A DNA stretch of 64,000 nucleotides from Glycine soja (Eukaryota; Streptophyta; Magnoliopsida; Fabales; Fabaceae). A program made the translations under genes and the position numbers. Location: positions 19,315,865 through 19,379,864 of the forward strand of contig NC_041005.1 of the NCBI RefSeq assembly GCF_004193775.1. Reading direction: 5' to 3'. Numbering within the stretch: position 1 is the first letter of the stretch; each line of letters opens with the position of its first letter. This document shows, piece by piece, positions 47,480 to 60,265 of this stretch. The notes under the pieces were generated by a model. The model was given only the letters and a program-made list of their open reading frames with translations. It ran no database searches and was not told the DNA's origin.

Positions 47480-47706
47480 TAAAGACGGTCCTTCGGCCAA
47501 ACCCGTCTTCCTTTAAGGTATCCATATTTACAAAAATGCCATGGACTAGCATTCTAAGACGGTTCTTTACGACCGTCTTAGAATGCGTGACGTAAAAACA
47601 AAAAATATTACTCCTAATTACAAAAATGCCACTGTCTCACATTCTAAGACGGTTATTAACAACCACCTTAGAATGTGCGTCGTAGAATCAATATTTTTTA
47701 GTAGTG
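47480..47706. repeat. Right subterminal hairpin repeats of the CACTA element
   Basis: Two hairpins: CATTCTAAGACGGTTCTTTA with CGACCGTCTTAGAATGCG, and CACATTCTAAGACGGTTATT with CCACCTTAGAATGTG, ending at TTTTTTAGTAGTG. Confidence 0.85.
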
Positions 47707-48419
47707 CTCTACTCCTAATTCTACATCTAAAAGGGATAAAACAACAATTTTGAATTATTCATCCCTTTCTCAGATATGCCAAAAGGCTACATATAGCTAA
47801 AACTCCAAGGCTACACATGTCCACAATTCCAATGATAACTATAGCTACTACCAACTAATAAAATGGTGGACCTAACAAAGCTAATTTTATTGAATTCAAA
47901 TTTAAGTCCCCTACAAGAGTTGAGGTCTTCAGGTTCCTTATTGGTCTTTCGGTAGCATTAGGCCTAATATTGGTGATGGGCTTATCATTCACATGATGGG
48001 CATGGTGGAAAAAGAAGCCATAGTAAAGGTGGGTCATCCAACAATGGTGGTCGCAGTCATGGGTGTAATGTTGAATGCTAGTGTGGGTTGAAGGTTGTAA
48101 TAAGAACATCCAAAACCTCTAAAAATCCAGGGTCAATCCTTTTGATGAGAGGTGGATATGGAAGAACTGAGAGTGAAGGCGGATGCCTCGCAAATGGAGT
48201 TGAAGATAATGAAATACTCTATTTTTCTTTTGCTTTTGGTCATGGTTGGTTTAGGTGTGGTAAATGGGTGTTGGATCATGTAACTGACCCAAGTTTAAAA
48301 CAACAATGGTCTCATCAAAGTTTCTTTCTCTCACTCTCACTCTCACTCTCACTCACAGAAGGTGGGAACACCAAAGGACACATGTTTTGCATTGATGAAA
48401 ATAGGTAATAAAGGGTTAC
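47707..48419. other. Interior of second MULE, right part
   Basis: No recognisable gene. The plus strand 48088-48408 is open (GFGHGWFRCGKWVLDHV-like text) and could be a captured fragment of unknown origin. A (TCTCAC)n repeat lies at 48330-48356. Confidence 0.4.
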
Positions 48420-48688
48420 TTTTTTGTGTATTATCCATGTAAAAAAGTCAAAATTTTGACAAATTTGTCCAAAATTACAATTTTCATCCAACCACATTAG
48501 CAACACACGTAGGAAAATTTTATTGATAAATTCATCCACAAATGCACATTTTGTTTGCTTTGACGGAGATATTTAATGTTGGACAAAATTGTTGCACTTT
48601 TTGTAAATCCAAGGACAATTTTTTTTAATCTTTCAAAGACTAATGTGTCAATGCATTACAAATTCAGGACTGAAGTGGGTATTTACCC
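48420..48688 (-). repeat. Right terminal inverted repeat of second MULE
   Basis: Partner of 42446-42715 in inverted orientation; see the element entry for the landmarks and flanks. Confidence 0.85.
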
Positions 48689-48697
48689 AATTAACAA

Positions 48698-50739
48698 TTA
48701 TTAATTTACCAAAAACATTAAAAATTAGTTTTAAAAATATTTTTTAGTTTTACTTTGTATGAATAATTTTTAAATTAATGATTTTGTTTGTAAATGTAGA
48801 GTAAAATTTCATATATTGTCATATGTTTTAATGAAAACATTAATTATTATTTATTCAAGTTATTAAAAAATATAATATTGTAAAGTGAACATATAAAATA
48901 AAAGTTAATTATTGAATAAAATATATTATATACATAAAAAATATATTTTAGCTTTTCTTATTTTGAACAACAAAAATATTCAATAATTGTTTTAATCAAA
49001 CTTTTATTATATTTTTTATTTAATATATTTTTGCTTTTATTTGACTTTTAAATAATTTGACTATAATCCAAATGAGAAAAGCTAAAATATAATTTTTATT
49101 GAATTTTTTTATTATCATCAATATATTTTTATTTTATATCATTAAAAAGTGAATAATTTCAAATAAATTGTTAACATTTTGCCTTTTATACAAACATTAC
49201 AAAGTTTTTAAATGTTTAAAGGTAGTTCTATATTTTTTTCTAATGAAAAACGTTAATCATTAATTTTTAGACTGCACAACTAATTATTAATTATTGCATA
49301 TAGGACCTACTCAAATTTGTAATGAATTTAATTTATTTTCTCAAATTAAGTTTATAACCGGTGAACTCATGATAGAAAAAATTATTATTAAAATTTAATT
49401 ATCGGTTTTCATTTATACAAGTTGGTAACGGTTTATACAAATTATTATCAATAAGAATTCATTTAGTGCATTTTGTTTTCTCATATATTATTTCAGTAAT
49501 TTATGTGCTCATTATTTCTTTTCTTGGCTTAACACTTTCTCTTCCTTATTATGTTCTTATAATTTTGTTCTTCGTTGACCTACAGCAATTAAATGACACT
49601 TTTGTGGATGTTTGAGAAGAAAGTTCTTGCATCAATGCATCATCCAATAAATTTGGCGATAAATGGAAGGTGAAGATTGAGAACTAACCCACTACTTTAA
49701 CATCAAATAACAGCTGATTATGCGGTCACCATTTTTAACATAGTTTCTACTATTTGATAGATAATTAGTTCTTTTCTTAGCTTATCATTTTCTTTCCCTC
49801 TGCTCTTGCAGTATGAGAAAAATGAAATTTTGCTTATGTCTTAGTTACTTACAACTAGCAATGACACTTTTTGTGCAAGAGAAAAAAAAAATCTTACTGC
49901 AATGTATCATTCAATGAATTTTGTGAGGAATGAAAAATAAAGTTTGAAAACCAATGCACTACTTTAACATTATGTAACAACAAACTATTATATTATATTA
50001 CTCTATCTTTTATTATTTATTTTGTGATTTTTTCATAGGTATCAATTTTGTGCTTTTTTTTTTTTGTTTATGCTTCTTTTTTCCCCCTCAAAATTATTGC
50101 CTTAATTGTTTTCTTTTTCTCTTTTTTATTAATAAAGATATGTTGAAAATTTCTCATTTGGTTAAGGAATGAGTTATCATTAACAATTCTATGATTAGTT
50201 TATCATGAAAATTTTAGATTCTCATATGGTATATATATCACATTTTAATTTATAAGCTTCATCATGATAGTGAATAACATCTTTTTTGTGTTAATTAATT
50301 AATATTAGAATGAAAAAATGTGAATGATACCTTCATCGAGACAATAGTATGTGGAGCTAACAATTACTAAAATCAAATATCAAATTTGATCTTATAAAAA
50401 ATACTAACTTTTGTCACTTAAAAGGTGACTTAAAAGGTGACGACTTTATATTATACGGTTTATTTTAACCATTGCATTATTTACGTTACATGATTAAAAT
50501 TGATATCTTGAACATGATTAAAAAATTCATTATAAAATAATTAACAATGATACCTATTTAATAAAATCACACTATTTCAACAAATTTAAAATAAAGTTTA
50601 TTTTTTACAATAAACATATTTAAAATTATCAATTAGAAACTCACAATTACAAAAATAAACATTTAAATTAAAATAATTATATATTATACATTTACGCTTA
50701 TTATATATATATGATAATCATTATATATAAATATGTAAT
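48698..50739. other. AT-rich intergenic DNA, no gene
   Basis: No coding similarity recognised. It includes a degenerate direct duplication at 49518-49989 described separately. Confidence 0.6.
49518..49989. repeat. Degenerate direct duplication, about 255-bp period
   Basis: CTTTTCTTGGCTTA..TCTTCC at 49518 recurs as CTTTTCTTAGCTTA..TTTCCC at 49774. Both copies continue through AATGACACTTTT, AATG(C/T)ATCATnCAAT and CACTACTTTAACAT. Confidence 0.8.
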
Positions 50740-50748
50740 TAAATTATA

Positions 50749-51088
50749 GGTTAAATTAATTTATTGGTTTTCTAATTTTTTTGAATTTAATTTTATCTTC
50801 TAATTTTTAAAATTGATTTAATTTGATTATGTCGTCTAAATTGGTCATGTTAAGAAATTACCCTTTTGTGACATCTTAAAATCACTTGATAATGATTTTA
50901 AACTGTCACAAAATATATATTTAGATGATACGATTAAATTTAAATGGTAGAATTACATAATTAATTTAGACTGCGGGATCAAATTAAAAAAAAATTTAAA
51001 AATTAGAAAACTAAATTGAAAAAAATAATTATAAAGGACTAAATTGAATGTAAAAATTAAATTAGGGGAATAATAAACTAATTTAAAG
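50749..51088. mobile_element. 340-bp Mutator-type foldback MITE
   Basis: Starts GGTTAAATTAATTTATT and ends with the inverse of CTTTAAATTAGTTTATT. The arms pair over most of their length (about 115 bp each). The exact 9-bp flank TAAATTATA occurs at 50740-50748 and 51089-51097, which points to a Mutator-type origin. No coding capacity. Confidence 0.85.
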
Positions 51089-51097
51089 TAAATTATA

Positions 51098-54000
51098 TTT
51101 CAAATAATTTTTTTTTAAAAAAAGAATGTTTATCTTTATATATATAAAAGGAAGTGGATGAGGGTATATTTTGCATCTTTAGTGAGCAAATGAAAGGGAA
51201 AAAATAGGCTTTATTTGAAACGTAACCAATTCGAAGTAATAGAGAGTAGCAATGAGAAGTGTTGTAACCAATTCAGAATTAATGTCTTCTTATTTGCATA
51301 ATGATTACGAAAAACAAACAATTAATGTATATTATTTTCTCTTCATCTACCTTCTAATTACCATTTTAAATAGGGAATCGATTATGCAACTCATCATCAT
51401 TTTCTTATTTTTCATTCCATCGATTTTGACCTGTTGAGATGCAATGAAAAGTGAAAAATCATCTTTTCAAAAAAAATTATACAATTTTACTTTTTTTGCT
51501 GAATTACACAATTTTATTTATATGTGTCTATTGGATATGTAATATAATGAATTAAATTTAATTTTGAATTTTTTATTTTTTTGTGAGATTTTTTTTCTCT
51601 GTTCTAATGTTAAACTATTTTCTGTTGTCGAAGAAATATGTTTAACTTCCTAATCCTTTTTATTGGTGACTGAAAATTATTTTATGATAAATTAACAAAT
51701 TTTATTTTGAGTCTCTAATAATTTGTTTTTACATTATGTCTCCAATAAATAAATAAAAATATTTTTCTTCTTTGATATTTTGTTTTATTCCCCATTCCCT
51801 AATAAATTAGTAAATTTTGTTTTTGTCCGTAATATATTTTATTTATTTTGTATTGATCCATTTGAAAAATACTTGATAGGTACTAATAGCAAATACCATA
51901 TAAACACCATTCATATAAAAGTTGATTTTAGGTTTAGTTGGTGACTAAAATTAGTAAAATGATTACAAATCTTTATTTTTTTTATTTATTTAGAATTGGA
52001 TTCAACAATATGATTTATCTTAAAAATTATACACCATAATTTGCAAATAACATGTAACGCTTCACATTTAATAGTTATGAATATATTTGAATATAAATTA
52101 AATGATATAATTTTCTAAATGGGATTTAATGATACGTTAGTAAGCCTTAAATGTAAATTCAATGATACAATTTAAATTGAATGTTACAAATACAAATCAA
52201 ACATATTGTCAAAATAATTCCTAATAAAATTTGTATTATTAAGTGGATTTTTTTTTAAATTGGATAATTGAATAATATTTATTAAAAAATATTTGAAATA
52301 TATAAAACCATAATAAAATTAATACAATGAGTCTAATATTTAAATTGTGATAAACATACATAATAAAATCAAATTGTTTATTTAACTTATGTCATCCACT
52401 CAATATGATTACCTAAGTGTGAAAATAAACAAAACAATTGTCAAAGAGTGTGACAATTTTTATTTGAAATGTTTTTTTTTTTTTTTTATCTAATCAACGC
52501 CACCAATTTATCTTAAATGGGATAGTCTTTATTTAATGAAAATGAACTATTAAACAACATTCACTAATTATACTCAAAATCACAACATGATTAATATAAG
52601 CATTGTATTTAACACATGCTATTCATCAACTGTGATTTGTCCGAATGTGAAAATAGGCATAGATAATTGTCAAAATGTGTGACAAACTTTACTTGAGTTT
52701 TATTTTTTATATCCAATTAACACTACAATTTTATCTTGAATGTTATTGTCTTTATCATCCATGATTTATTTAAGTGTAAAAATAGGTATATACAATTACA
52801 GTGTGACAAAAAATAAAAAAATAAAAAATCTCTATAATATAACAACACTAGATAAACAAAGTGTGTGAGTATATTTATTTGATTTTTTTTTTTTGGTATT
52901 CTATATGTAATTTACTCAATCATAAAATCAGACATAGGCTTCTTGCCAACAATGTGACAGACAATATTAATAATTTTATTAAATGATTAAATCAAATATT
53001 ATTTGTATTAATAATTAACAATACTACATCGATTTCTCTATGTATATATAAGAAAAAAATATTTAATTTATCAAGACTAATAAAAATAGTTAAATTAGTT
53101 CATTTTAATTAATATTTTCATAAATTTAAATTTTATTTTAAATATATTCATAGAGTTAATTGATTTAAGTAGTTATTATATAGAATCATATTACTCATAA
53201 TTCAAGGATTAATTATTTCAATTAATGAATAAGACATAAAAAAGAATTTTAAACATAATTATATAAAAGTTGTATATATTAAGTTTAAATATAAATATAT
53301 AACAATATCTTATCATAAACAAAACATATGATTATAAAATCAATTAATCATTTCAATGGATTTGCCTTGAGAAGAAAATACGCAATAATTTTTTTAATTG
53401 AGAAGAAAATAGAAAAAATAATAATTAAAATGAATATAGTGTATATCTAAACTTTTTCAATTAATCATTTCAATATCTTATATTTTTTTTCTATTTTTGT
53501 AAAGTAAAATATTTATAAATATTTTAAGTATAGTAAGAGATAGACAAAAAAAATATTTAAACTAAAATCATATAATTTCACCAAAATAATTTAGATATTA
53601 ATGTGATTTCATGTAAATTGTTCATCTCTACTTTTTAAGTGAATTTTTTTTACTTATTTTTATATATAAAAATAGTCATACCTATCCCTATGTCTTACAT
53701 TTTAAGGATACTTTTTTCCCCAAATTTATTATGTAGATGTAATTTAAATTTACCAAATGCGTTCTTTCAAATTTTTAAGAATTCGAATGGAATGTGGCTC
53801 TAGTTATCCTTTCAAATTCTCAATAATGAAACATTAATATGATTTTTTAATAATTTATAATAATTGATAGAAAATATAATTAGTAGAATTTCTTTATTAT
53901 TTTTAATCAATTTTTAACTTTAGATATGCACAAATGGAAGATTTTTATGATTTTTTATTCTGATCGAAATTATATAATTTTAATAATATGATAAGTCATT

Positions 54001-54374
54001 TACTTTTTTACTTATAAATATTAATAAGATTAATATTTAAAAGATATTGAAAGATAAAAAGACACTCATTAAACATGGGACAAATGACAAATTTTTATCA
54101 CGAAGTTAATTTTTTAATCTTTAAATCCACACACTAAGAAGCCTTTGATGATAAAGTCTCCCTAATTATGTGTGCATAAGGAATATGTCAATCATTAATA
54201 TGAGTTGTCCATTAAAATTTACACGCTAATATATGAACTTATTAAAGACAACATATATATGTCAACTATGATTTTGGCAGGTAAATAAGGTATTTTTATG
54301 ACTCCATAATAAAACAGATTTACATATCCATTATTTTACAAATGTAGTTAGACAGAAAAATGTCTGCATCGATT
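51098..54374. other. AT-rich intergenic DNA, no gene
   Basis: Very AT-rich, with no recognisable coding region. It contains a degenerate tandem repeat near 52380-52960. Confidence 0.6.
52385..52960. repeat. Degenerate repeat, three to four units
   Basis: Units share AAGTGTGAAAATA..CAATTGTCAAA.TGTGTGACA and a following TCCAATTAACACnACAATTTATCTTnAATG segment; copies near 52410, 52643, 52770 and 52910. Confidence 0.65.
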
Positions 54375-54378
54375 ATCT

Positions 54379-54418
<40 letters not shown>

Positions 54419-55130
54419 AATGCTATTGTGTCCATGCTCTAGCTGTTGACATGTGTCCAATTTATTGGTTTTTTGGACATTTCTGCATCACACTTCCAAG
54501 TTTGTTGGTTGCTCCACGTATTATTGCATGTGTCTTCTTTTTCTTAAATTGCTTACAGGTGTCATGTGTTGTTGCATTGCCCGTCCATTCTGCACCAACT
54601 GTGTTTCCTTTCTTTCTTTTTTGTTGCGTTTTGCTTTCTTTCTTCTTCGTTGCCTTTGTTTCTTCTTCATTTTGCTTCATCCGTTTGCTTTCTTTCTTCT
54701 TCATTTTTGTGGTCTGTTTCTTCCATCTTCACTTCCAGATTATTTATGCTTTTGTTCTCTACTAAGTTTTCAAATTTCTGTTCATCACACGAATAAAGGT
54801 TTTACTTTTGCTGTTGTGCATTTTTTTTTCCAGGGTCAAGGTTTTACTTTTCTTTTCTGTTATGCATGTTAGCTTATCGTTTTTCTCTGTTCATGGTACT
54901 TTTGTTGTTCTGTTTTTTAATGGTAGCTTCGCTGTTGTATTTTCTTTTTATAAATGTGTAACTTTTGACTTGCTGTTATTGATGTTTTTCTTCTTCATTT
55001 TTCCAGATACAAACGAGGTTTGCCTTCTTTTTCAGTGTTGTTTTCATGTATGATTTCTTACATGCATGTTAGTTTTTTGTTTTTTTTTTTTATGTTGGTC
55101 GAGGTTTGACTTCTCTTTTGGTGTTGTTTT

Positions 55131-56004
55131 TGTAAGTTATGTGTTTGGTGAAATGCCTAAATGAAGTTTTGGTTTTTAATCTTAAAAGTCCATGTGTGTC
55201 CTGATTTTGAGATACCTCCCTATTTGTGATTTCTGAATTATCTATTGCAAGAACGAGTTTATTTGATTTTAGAGTATGCACCCAAAGGTCATCTTTACAA
55301 GGAATTGCAGAAATGCAAATATTTCATCTAAAGCCATGTAAGTCTATAACTATTGTAAGTATATATCATATAACGACATTCCTTCTTTTCCTCTCCCCAT
55401 ATGGTGTGGTTTGTGGCTTACAAAAAACACCATAGTGACTGACAAATTAATGTTTCTTTTATGATTGAGGCAGTATGTTGCATCATGGTCCGAGCCCTTA
55501 TATATTGCCATGGAAAGAATGTAATGCATAGGGATTTCTTATTAACAAAAAAAATTTATACTGAGATCTGCTTATTACCAAAAAAAAGTTTTTGATTTCT
55601 TATTTTGTAATTAATTTCTTCATGCAAGGTCCCAATGTACATTGAAGCTAATGATAAAAAGGATATGAACATTTTCACTGCAGCTTGGTAGCTAATGTTT
55701 TTTATTTGATTTTTTGCTACGGCATGTATTATGTTCCAAGACATTACTACTCTAAATTCAGATTCTCTTTCGGTGCTATTTTTGTAAGTTATGTATTTGA
55801 TGAGATGCCTAAATGACGTTTTGGTTTTTAATCTTAAAAGTCCATGTGTGTCCTGATTTTGGGATATCTCCCTATTTGTGATTTCTGAATTATCTATTGC
55901 AAGAACGAGTTTATTTGATTTTAGAGTATGCACCCAAAGGTCATCTTTACAAGGAATTGCAGAAATGAAAATATTTCATCTAAAGCCATGTAAGTCTATA
56001 ACTA
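55131..56004. repeat. Direct duplication of about 210 bp in the Aurora fragment
   Basis: Bases 55131-55356 (GTAAGTTATGTGTTTG to AAGTCTATAACTAT) recur at 55787-56004 with few differences, 656 bp apart. The unit spans an intron end and a whole Aurora-kinase exon, so this exon is present twice. Confidence 0.92.
55273..55989 (+). pseudogene. Captured Aurora kinase fragment with duplicated exon
   Basis: Exon 55273-55337 reads EYAPKGHLYKELQKCKYF, then a stop, between acceptor GATTTTAG and donor GTAAGT. A next exon at 55474-55545 (acceptor GAGGCAG) reads YVAS and, after a frameshift, RALIYCHGKNVMHRDF, which includes the catalytic HRD. These match plant Aurora kinases (mitotic Ser/Thr kinases). The first exon is repeated at 55925-55989. 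The K-anchor lobe and activation loop are absent. Confidence 0.85.
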
Positions 56005-57051
56005 TCATATTTATTATTTATATAATATCTGAATAATTTGTTCCAAGCTCTACCACAAGAGGCAAATATATGATCCAATTGATTAATTGCAAGAATGCAT
56101 TTACAAACTTGACTTTTGATTGGCAGAAGAAGAACCGAAGAATAACCAGTTAAGGGACAATTCATAGGAAAATATTGCTAATTATCAGCGTCACTGGAAT
56201 TGTTTTATGCAGATATGATCATAATGTTGGTGCTTTCTCATCTATTGCTTTTGTCATCTAGCCCAACATTTTTATTTATTTTGTGGTGATTATCAAATTA
56301 TATATCTTCTAACTTCTAAATAGTCATGATGGATTCCGCATATTGTTAAAGTTGTGCTGCCATGAAGGTTCTCAAAAGGTCAAGAAAATTTCTCTTCCTT
56401 TGAGGTAAGAAAACTCGTTAGTCTTCTCTCCCTCAACTCTAAGCTTTCATTTTCTGTCTTACAACTATTATTTTAATTATGCTTAACATATTGTATTTCG
56501 TTCTGACGGATGTGGATTTGTCCGGAACTTCAGTCATATAACTCCTGATAATTTTCGCTGCATTTTATTTTTAATATTTTAGACGCTATTGACTTAATTA
56601 TTTAAATGATTTCTGCAATTTTGCATTTTAAATCATGAATTTTATTGTTGTTGCAGGAAGTTGGATTAACCATTTGTGTTTTTACAAGACTGGTATTTTA
56701 GTGTTTTTTCTAACCATTAGTGTTTGGACAACGAGATAATATTTTGTTTAAAGTCACACACTTATCTTTATAGTTTTGAATTGTTTTATTCTCTACTTTG
56801 TAGTTGAGTTCTTCAATGTTAATGACAAATTTCCAAACAGAATTTGTCCTTTTAATTTGTTTTTGGCCTGATAACATGATGTTCGACAACCAATTAGGTA
56901 CTAGCATGGAGCTTTTATCGGTAAAATACTAACATTTTTATGTTAAACTACATTTACTTTGATTAAGGCTACACCAATAACCTGATTACCTAACTTTAGG
57001 GGCACCCATGATTGATTGCTTTAAATATTGAATTACAAGAGATTAGATTGA

Positions 57052-58297
57052 ATGGAAAATAACAGTGTCTTTAAATTGATGGACAAGTATATTACAAAAG
57101 ATGAATTGGAGATTGCTATGACTCACCATGGAATCGGTGATGAAGCAACAATAAAGGAAATAATTTCTGACTTGGATGTAGATGTCATGTTTCTTATGTT
57201 GTTGATAGATATTGTATGGTGTTATAATTATTTGTTTTTTTTATTATTACCTTTGGACCATGATTTTTGTTCTCGGAGGTTGACAAGATGCATATCCTTA
57301 TAAAAAATAGGATTCCTTCTCTATTATACAATAAGGAGTATTGAAAGTATAGATCACATTTGATCGTGTTTTTATATTTTCAGAAATTGAGATAGAAGTA
57401 TTGTTGTCTGTTCAGTTCCTAAAATGCATGAAAATTTGTTTCTAAAGGTCTGCCTTTACCTTTTATTTGACAACTTATGAATCAGGACTAATTATTCATT
57501 ACCAGTAATGTATTCCTTTAAGAAACTTGAGCTATGCTCACTTTATCTGGAAACATAAGTAATCAAATCAAAATCAAAGCAGAACAAATGAACGAGTTTC
57601 CCACGGTTCTTTTAAAAATCAAGAAATGACTAAAATCAAATTAGAGAAAGTCAGATATAAAGTACATCACTATCATTCCTAAACCAAAAAGTCTTGCTAC
57701 TATTCATGGAAGTTATAATGTTTTTCATGATTTCATGTAGATAAAGTCAATAATTCACATTAATATGAATTATGGAAATGAGAAATGGTAACCGTAGTTT
57801 GTTTTTGTACAACTTTTGTATAAAAGAAAAGAGAGATGAGAAGAAAAGAAAGAAAAGTTTGTGATGAGCGATGCAATAAAGATAAAAAAGAGAGGAAAAT
57901 AAATGTTTTTAAGAGTATTGTATGAATAATATAAATTGTGAAAAATATTCAGCTGAATTTGTGTTAAGCATGTACTTTCGAGACAAGAGATTGCTACTTA
58001 TCTGACCGATATAAGAATAATTAAAACAATTCACAAATAACTGCAGCGTGTTGAGTACATTATCTTAAGTAAGCATATAAAATAATAAATTTATTATGAT
58101 AATTTTGTGATTTAATAACAATATAATTTATGCACATCTTATCTCATACTGTCTCTCATTTTAAATCTATTTTAATTTCCATACTACCTATTAAGTTATT
58201 ATTGATGTTAAATTTATTTTAATTTCCATATTGTCTTTCATTTTACTTTTGTCTTGCAAAACAAATAAACACACATGCTAAATACCCGTATTACATC

Positions 58298-58349
<52 letters not shown>

Positions 58350-58671
58350 GTTATTAATAATATAGATTATGTTGGCTCTAGCTGAAGGCCCATACCCTTT
58401 TTTATGTTGTGATGACTGGAGTGAACACTGATATTTCTATCTCTTAATTTTTTTTTCTGTCATGCATGTTTGTTTTGTTGTTGTTGTTATTATTATTATT
58501 AATCCGAACTAAGGACGGGTTTTGGAGTTAGCTCAACCTCATGGAATCGCGATCCTTTGTCCCCATCCATTCTAGCACGTGTGTCGCACTGGACATTTGA
58601 TTTTTTTTTCTTTGACATTCTTTCTTCAGAGTTGTCCTAAGTATTCTTTAGATTTCTATTTAATTTTAGTG

Positions 58672-58721
<50 letters not shown>

Positions 58722-58839
58722 GTAGGCTCTAGCTAAAGACCCTTTTTAGTGTTGTGATGATAGAAGCTAATACTGATATTTTCTATCTTTGAATTTTTTT
58801 TTTCTCTCATGCATCTTTGCTTAGTTGTTGTTGTTGTTG

Positions 58840-58876
<37 letters not shown>

Positions 58877-59500
58877 GAATTGAGGACGATTTTTGGAATT
58901 AGCTCACCCTCGCAGGATCACGATCCTTTGTCCCGTCCATTGTACCACGTGTGTCGCCCAAGGCATTTCATTGTTTGTTCTCTTTGGCATTTTTTCTTCA
59001 AGGTTGTCATAAGTATTGCTTTATAATTCTATTTAATTTTATTGTTGTTGTTGTTATTATTATTTTTATTATTATAAATTATGTAAGCTCTAGCTAAATG
59101 GTCCTTTTTTTTTTATGTTGTGACAATAGGAGTTAACACTGATATTTATTATTTCTTAATTTTGTTTTGTTGTAATGCATGTTTGCTTCGTTGTTATTAT
59201 TATTATTATTATAATTATTATTATGTAGGCTCTAGCTAAAGCCTTTTTTAATGTTGTGATTAAACTATGATATTTCCTATATCTTTATACTTTTTTTTGT
59301 TGTCATGCATTTTTGCTTTGTTCCTAATTGTTTCAATTTGCAAGACATGTATATTTTTTCCTCAGGCTGATGTTGACGGAAATGGGTCAATTGACTATCT
59401 TGAATTCATTTCGACTACAATGCATAGGCACAGACTTGGACCTGATGAACATCTTTACAAAGCATTCTAGAATTTTGATAACGATAACCGCCTAAACAAC
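57052..59500 (+). pseudogene. Captured calcium-dependent protein kinase EF-hand fragments, exon order inverted
   Basis: 57070-57186 reads [20 protein letters not shown] followed by [12 protein letters not shown], the third EF-hand of plant CDPKs. 59366-59500 (acceptor CCTCAG) reads [20 protein letters not shown] and [10 protein letters not shown], then a stop, the second EF-hand with an intact [12 protein letters not shown] calcium loop. In genuine CDPK genes the second hand precedes the third, so the order here is reversed. No kinase domain was found. The 2.2 kb between them is intron-like and repeat-filled. Confidence 0.85.
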
Positions 59501-60217
59501 AACTATGATTTTTGTAAAACCATGAAGACCTGAATTTACATCAGTATCATAAATGTTCCATGAAGCTTACAACATCAAAAATCAAAGACATAGATCAAAA
59601 TAAAATTTTAAAAGATGACTAATAAATCACATACCTCTTGGCAAAACCATTGGCAACCACTTCATTTACTACCAAGGACATAACCCAAAATATATTTTTT
59701 ATTAGAAACACAACTCATCATTATGATTAATTCACAATGTCAAACACTTAATTTGGAATAATATTGTAAATAAATTTATAATTTTAAATTAGTCTATTTT
59801 TTTTTGTAAATGTATTTTGTACTTATGTAATTTTTTCGCTTTATGTAATGACAAGGTTCTTTTATACCCATTTTTTAAGTTGCAAATTTTTATTCAGTTA
59901 ATACACGCTTTCTTCATATACTATCAAACATGTTTATTAAGTTGGATAAAGTAATTTTAATTTAACTACATGTCTTTAAATTTAAATCTTAAATATATAG
60001 TCATATTAAATCTTTAGAAAAACAATTTTATTGTATATAATAATTTTATTAATCTTACATTATTCTTGATGAAAGAAAATGTTTTTCTATTCAGAGATGT
60101 TTTTTAACCAATTCCTACATGACATTCTTATGCAAATTAAAAAACCTGACAAGGTAAATATAATGATGCATTGTGACTGATGTAAATAACATCCAATTTA
60201 TTATTATTGTTATTATT

Positions 60218-60265
<48 letters not shown>

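Larger units (their letters stand above)
42963..47706. mobile_element. Gene-capturing CACTA element (CTC target duplication)
   Basis: It begins CACTATTAAAAAAT and ends ATTTTTTAGTAGTG, i.e. CACTACTAAAAAAT inverted. CTC flanks it on both sides (42960-42962 and 47707-47709), the 3-bp duplication of the CACTA superfamily. Both subterminal regions carry hairpin repeats with TCTAAGACGGTT, as in soybean Tgm-type elements. No transposase coding was recognised, so it is non-autonomous. It carries minus-strand fragments of DCP2, an aspartyl protease and CPL1. Confidence 0.92.
42446..48688. mobile_element. Second Mutator-like element (possible Pack-MULE), split by a CACTA element
   Basis: Inverted ends: GGATAAATAATCATTTAG at 42446 and, on the minus strand, GGGTAAATACCCACTTCAG ending at 48688. 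The inverted similarity continues for about 260 bp (TTTGTAATG..GTTGACAC, AAATATCTC..TCAAAGCAAACAAAAT). Flanks are AATTAAAAA (42437-42445) and AATTAACAA (48689-48697), a 9-bp duplication with one mismatch, as expected for Mutator. Without the CACTA insertion it is about 1.5 kb. The interior has no transposase. Confidence 0.85.

Noticed and set aside
54451..54872. Overlapping 100-140 codon open frames
   Set aside because: They overlap in several frames over a T/C-rich leader and look like chance frames near the Helitron start.
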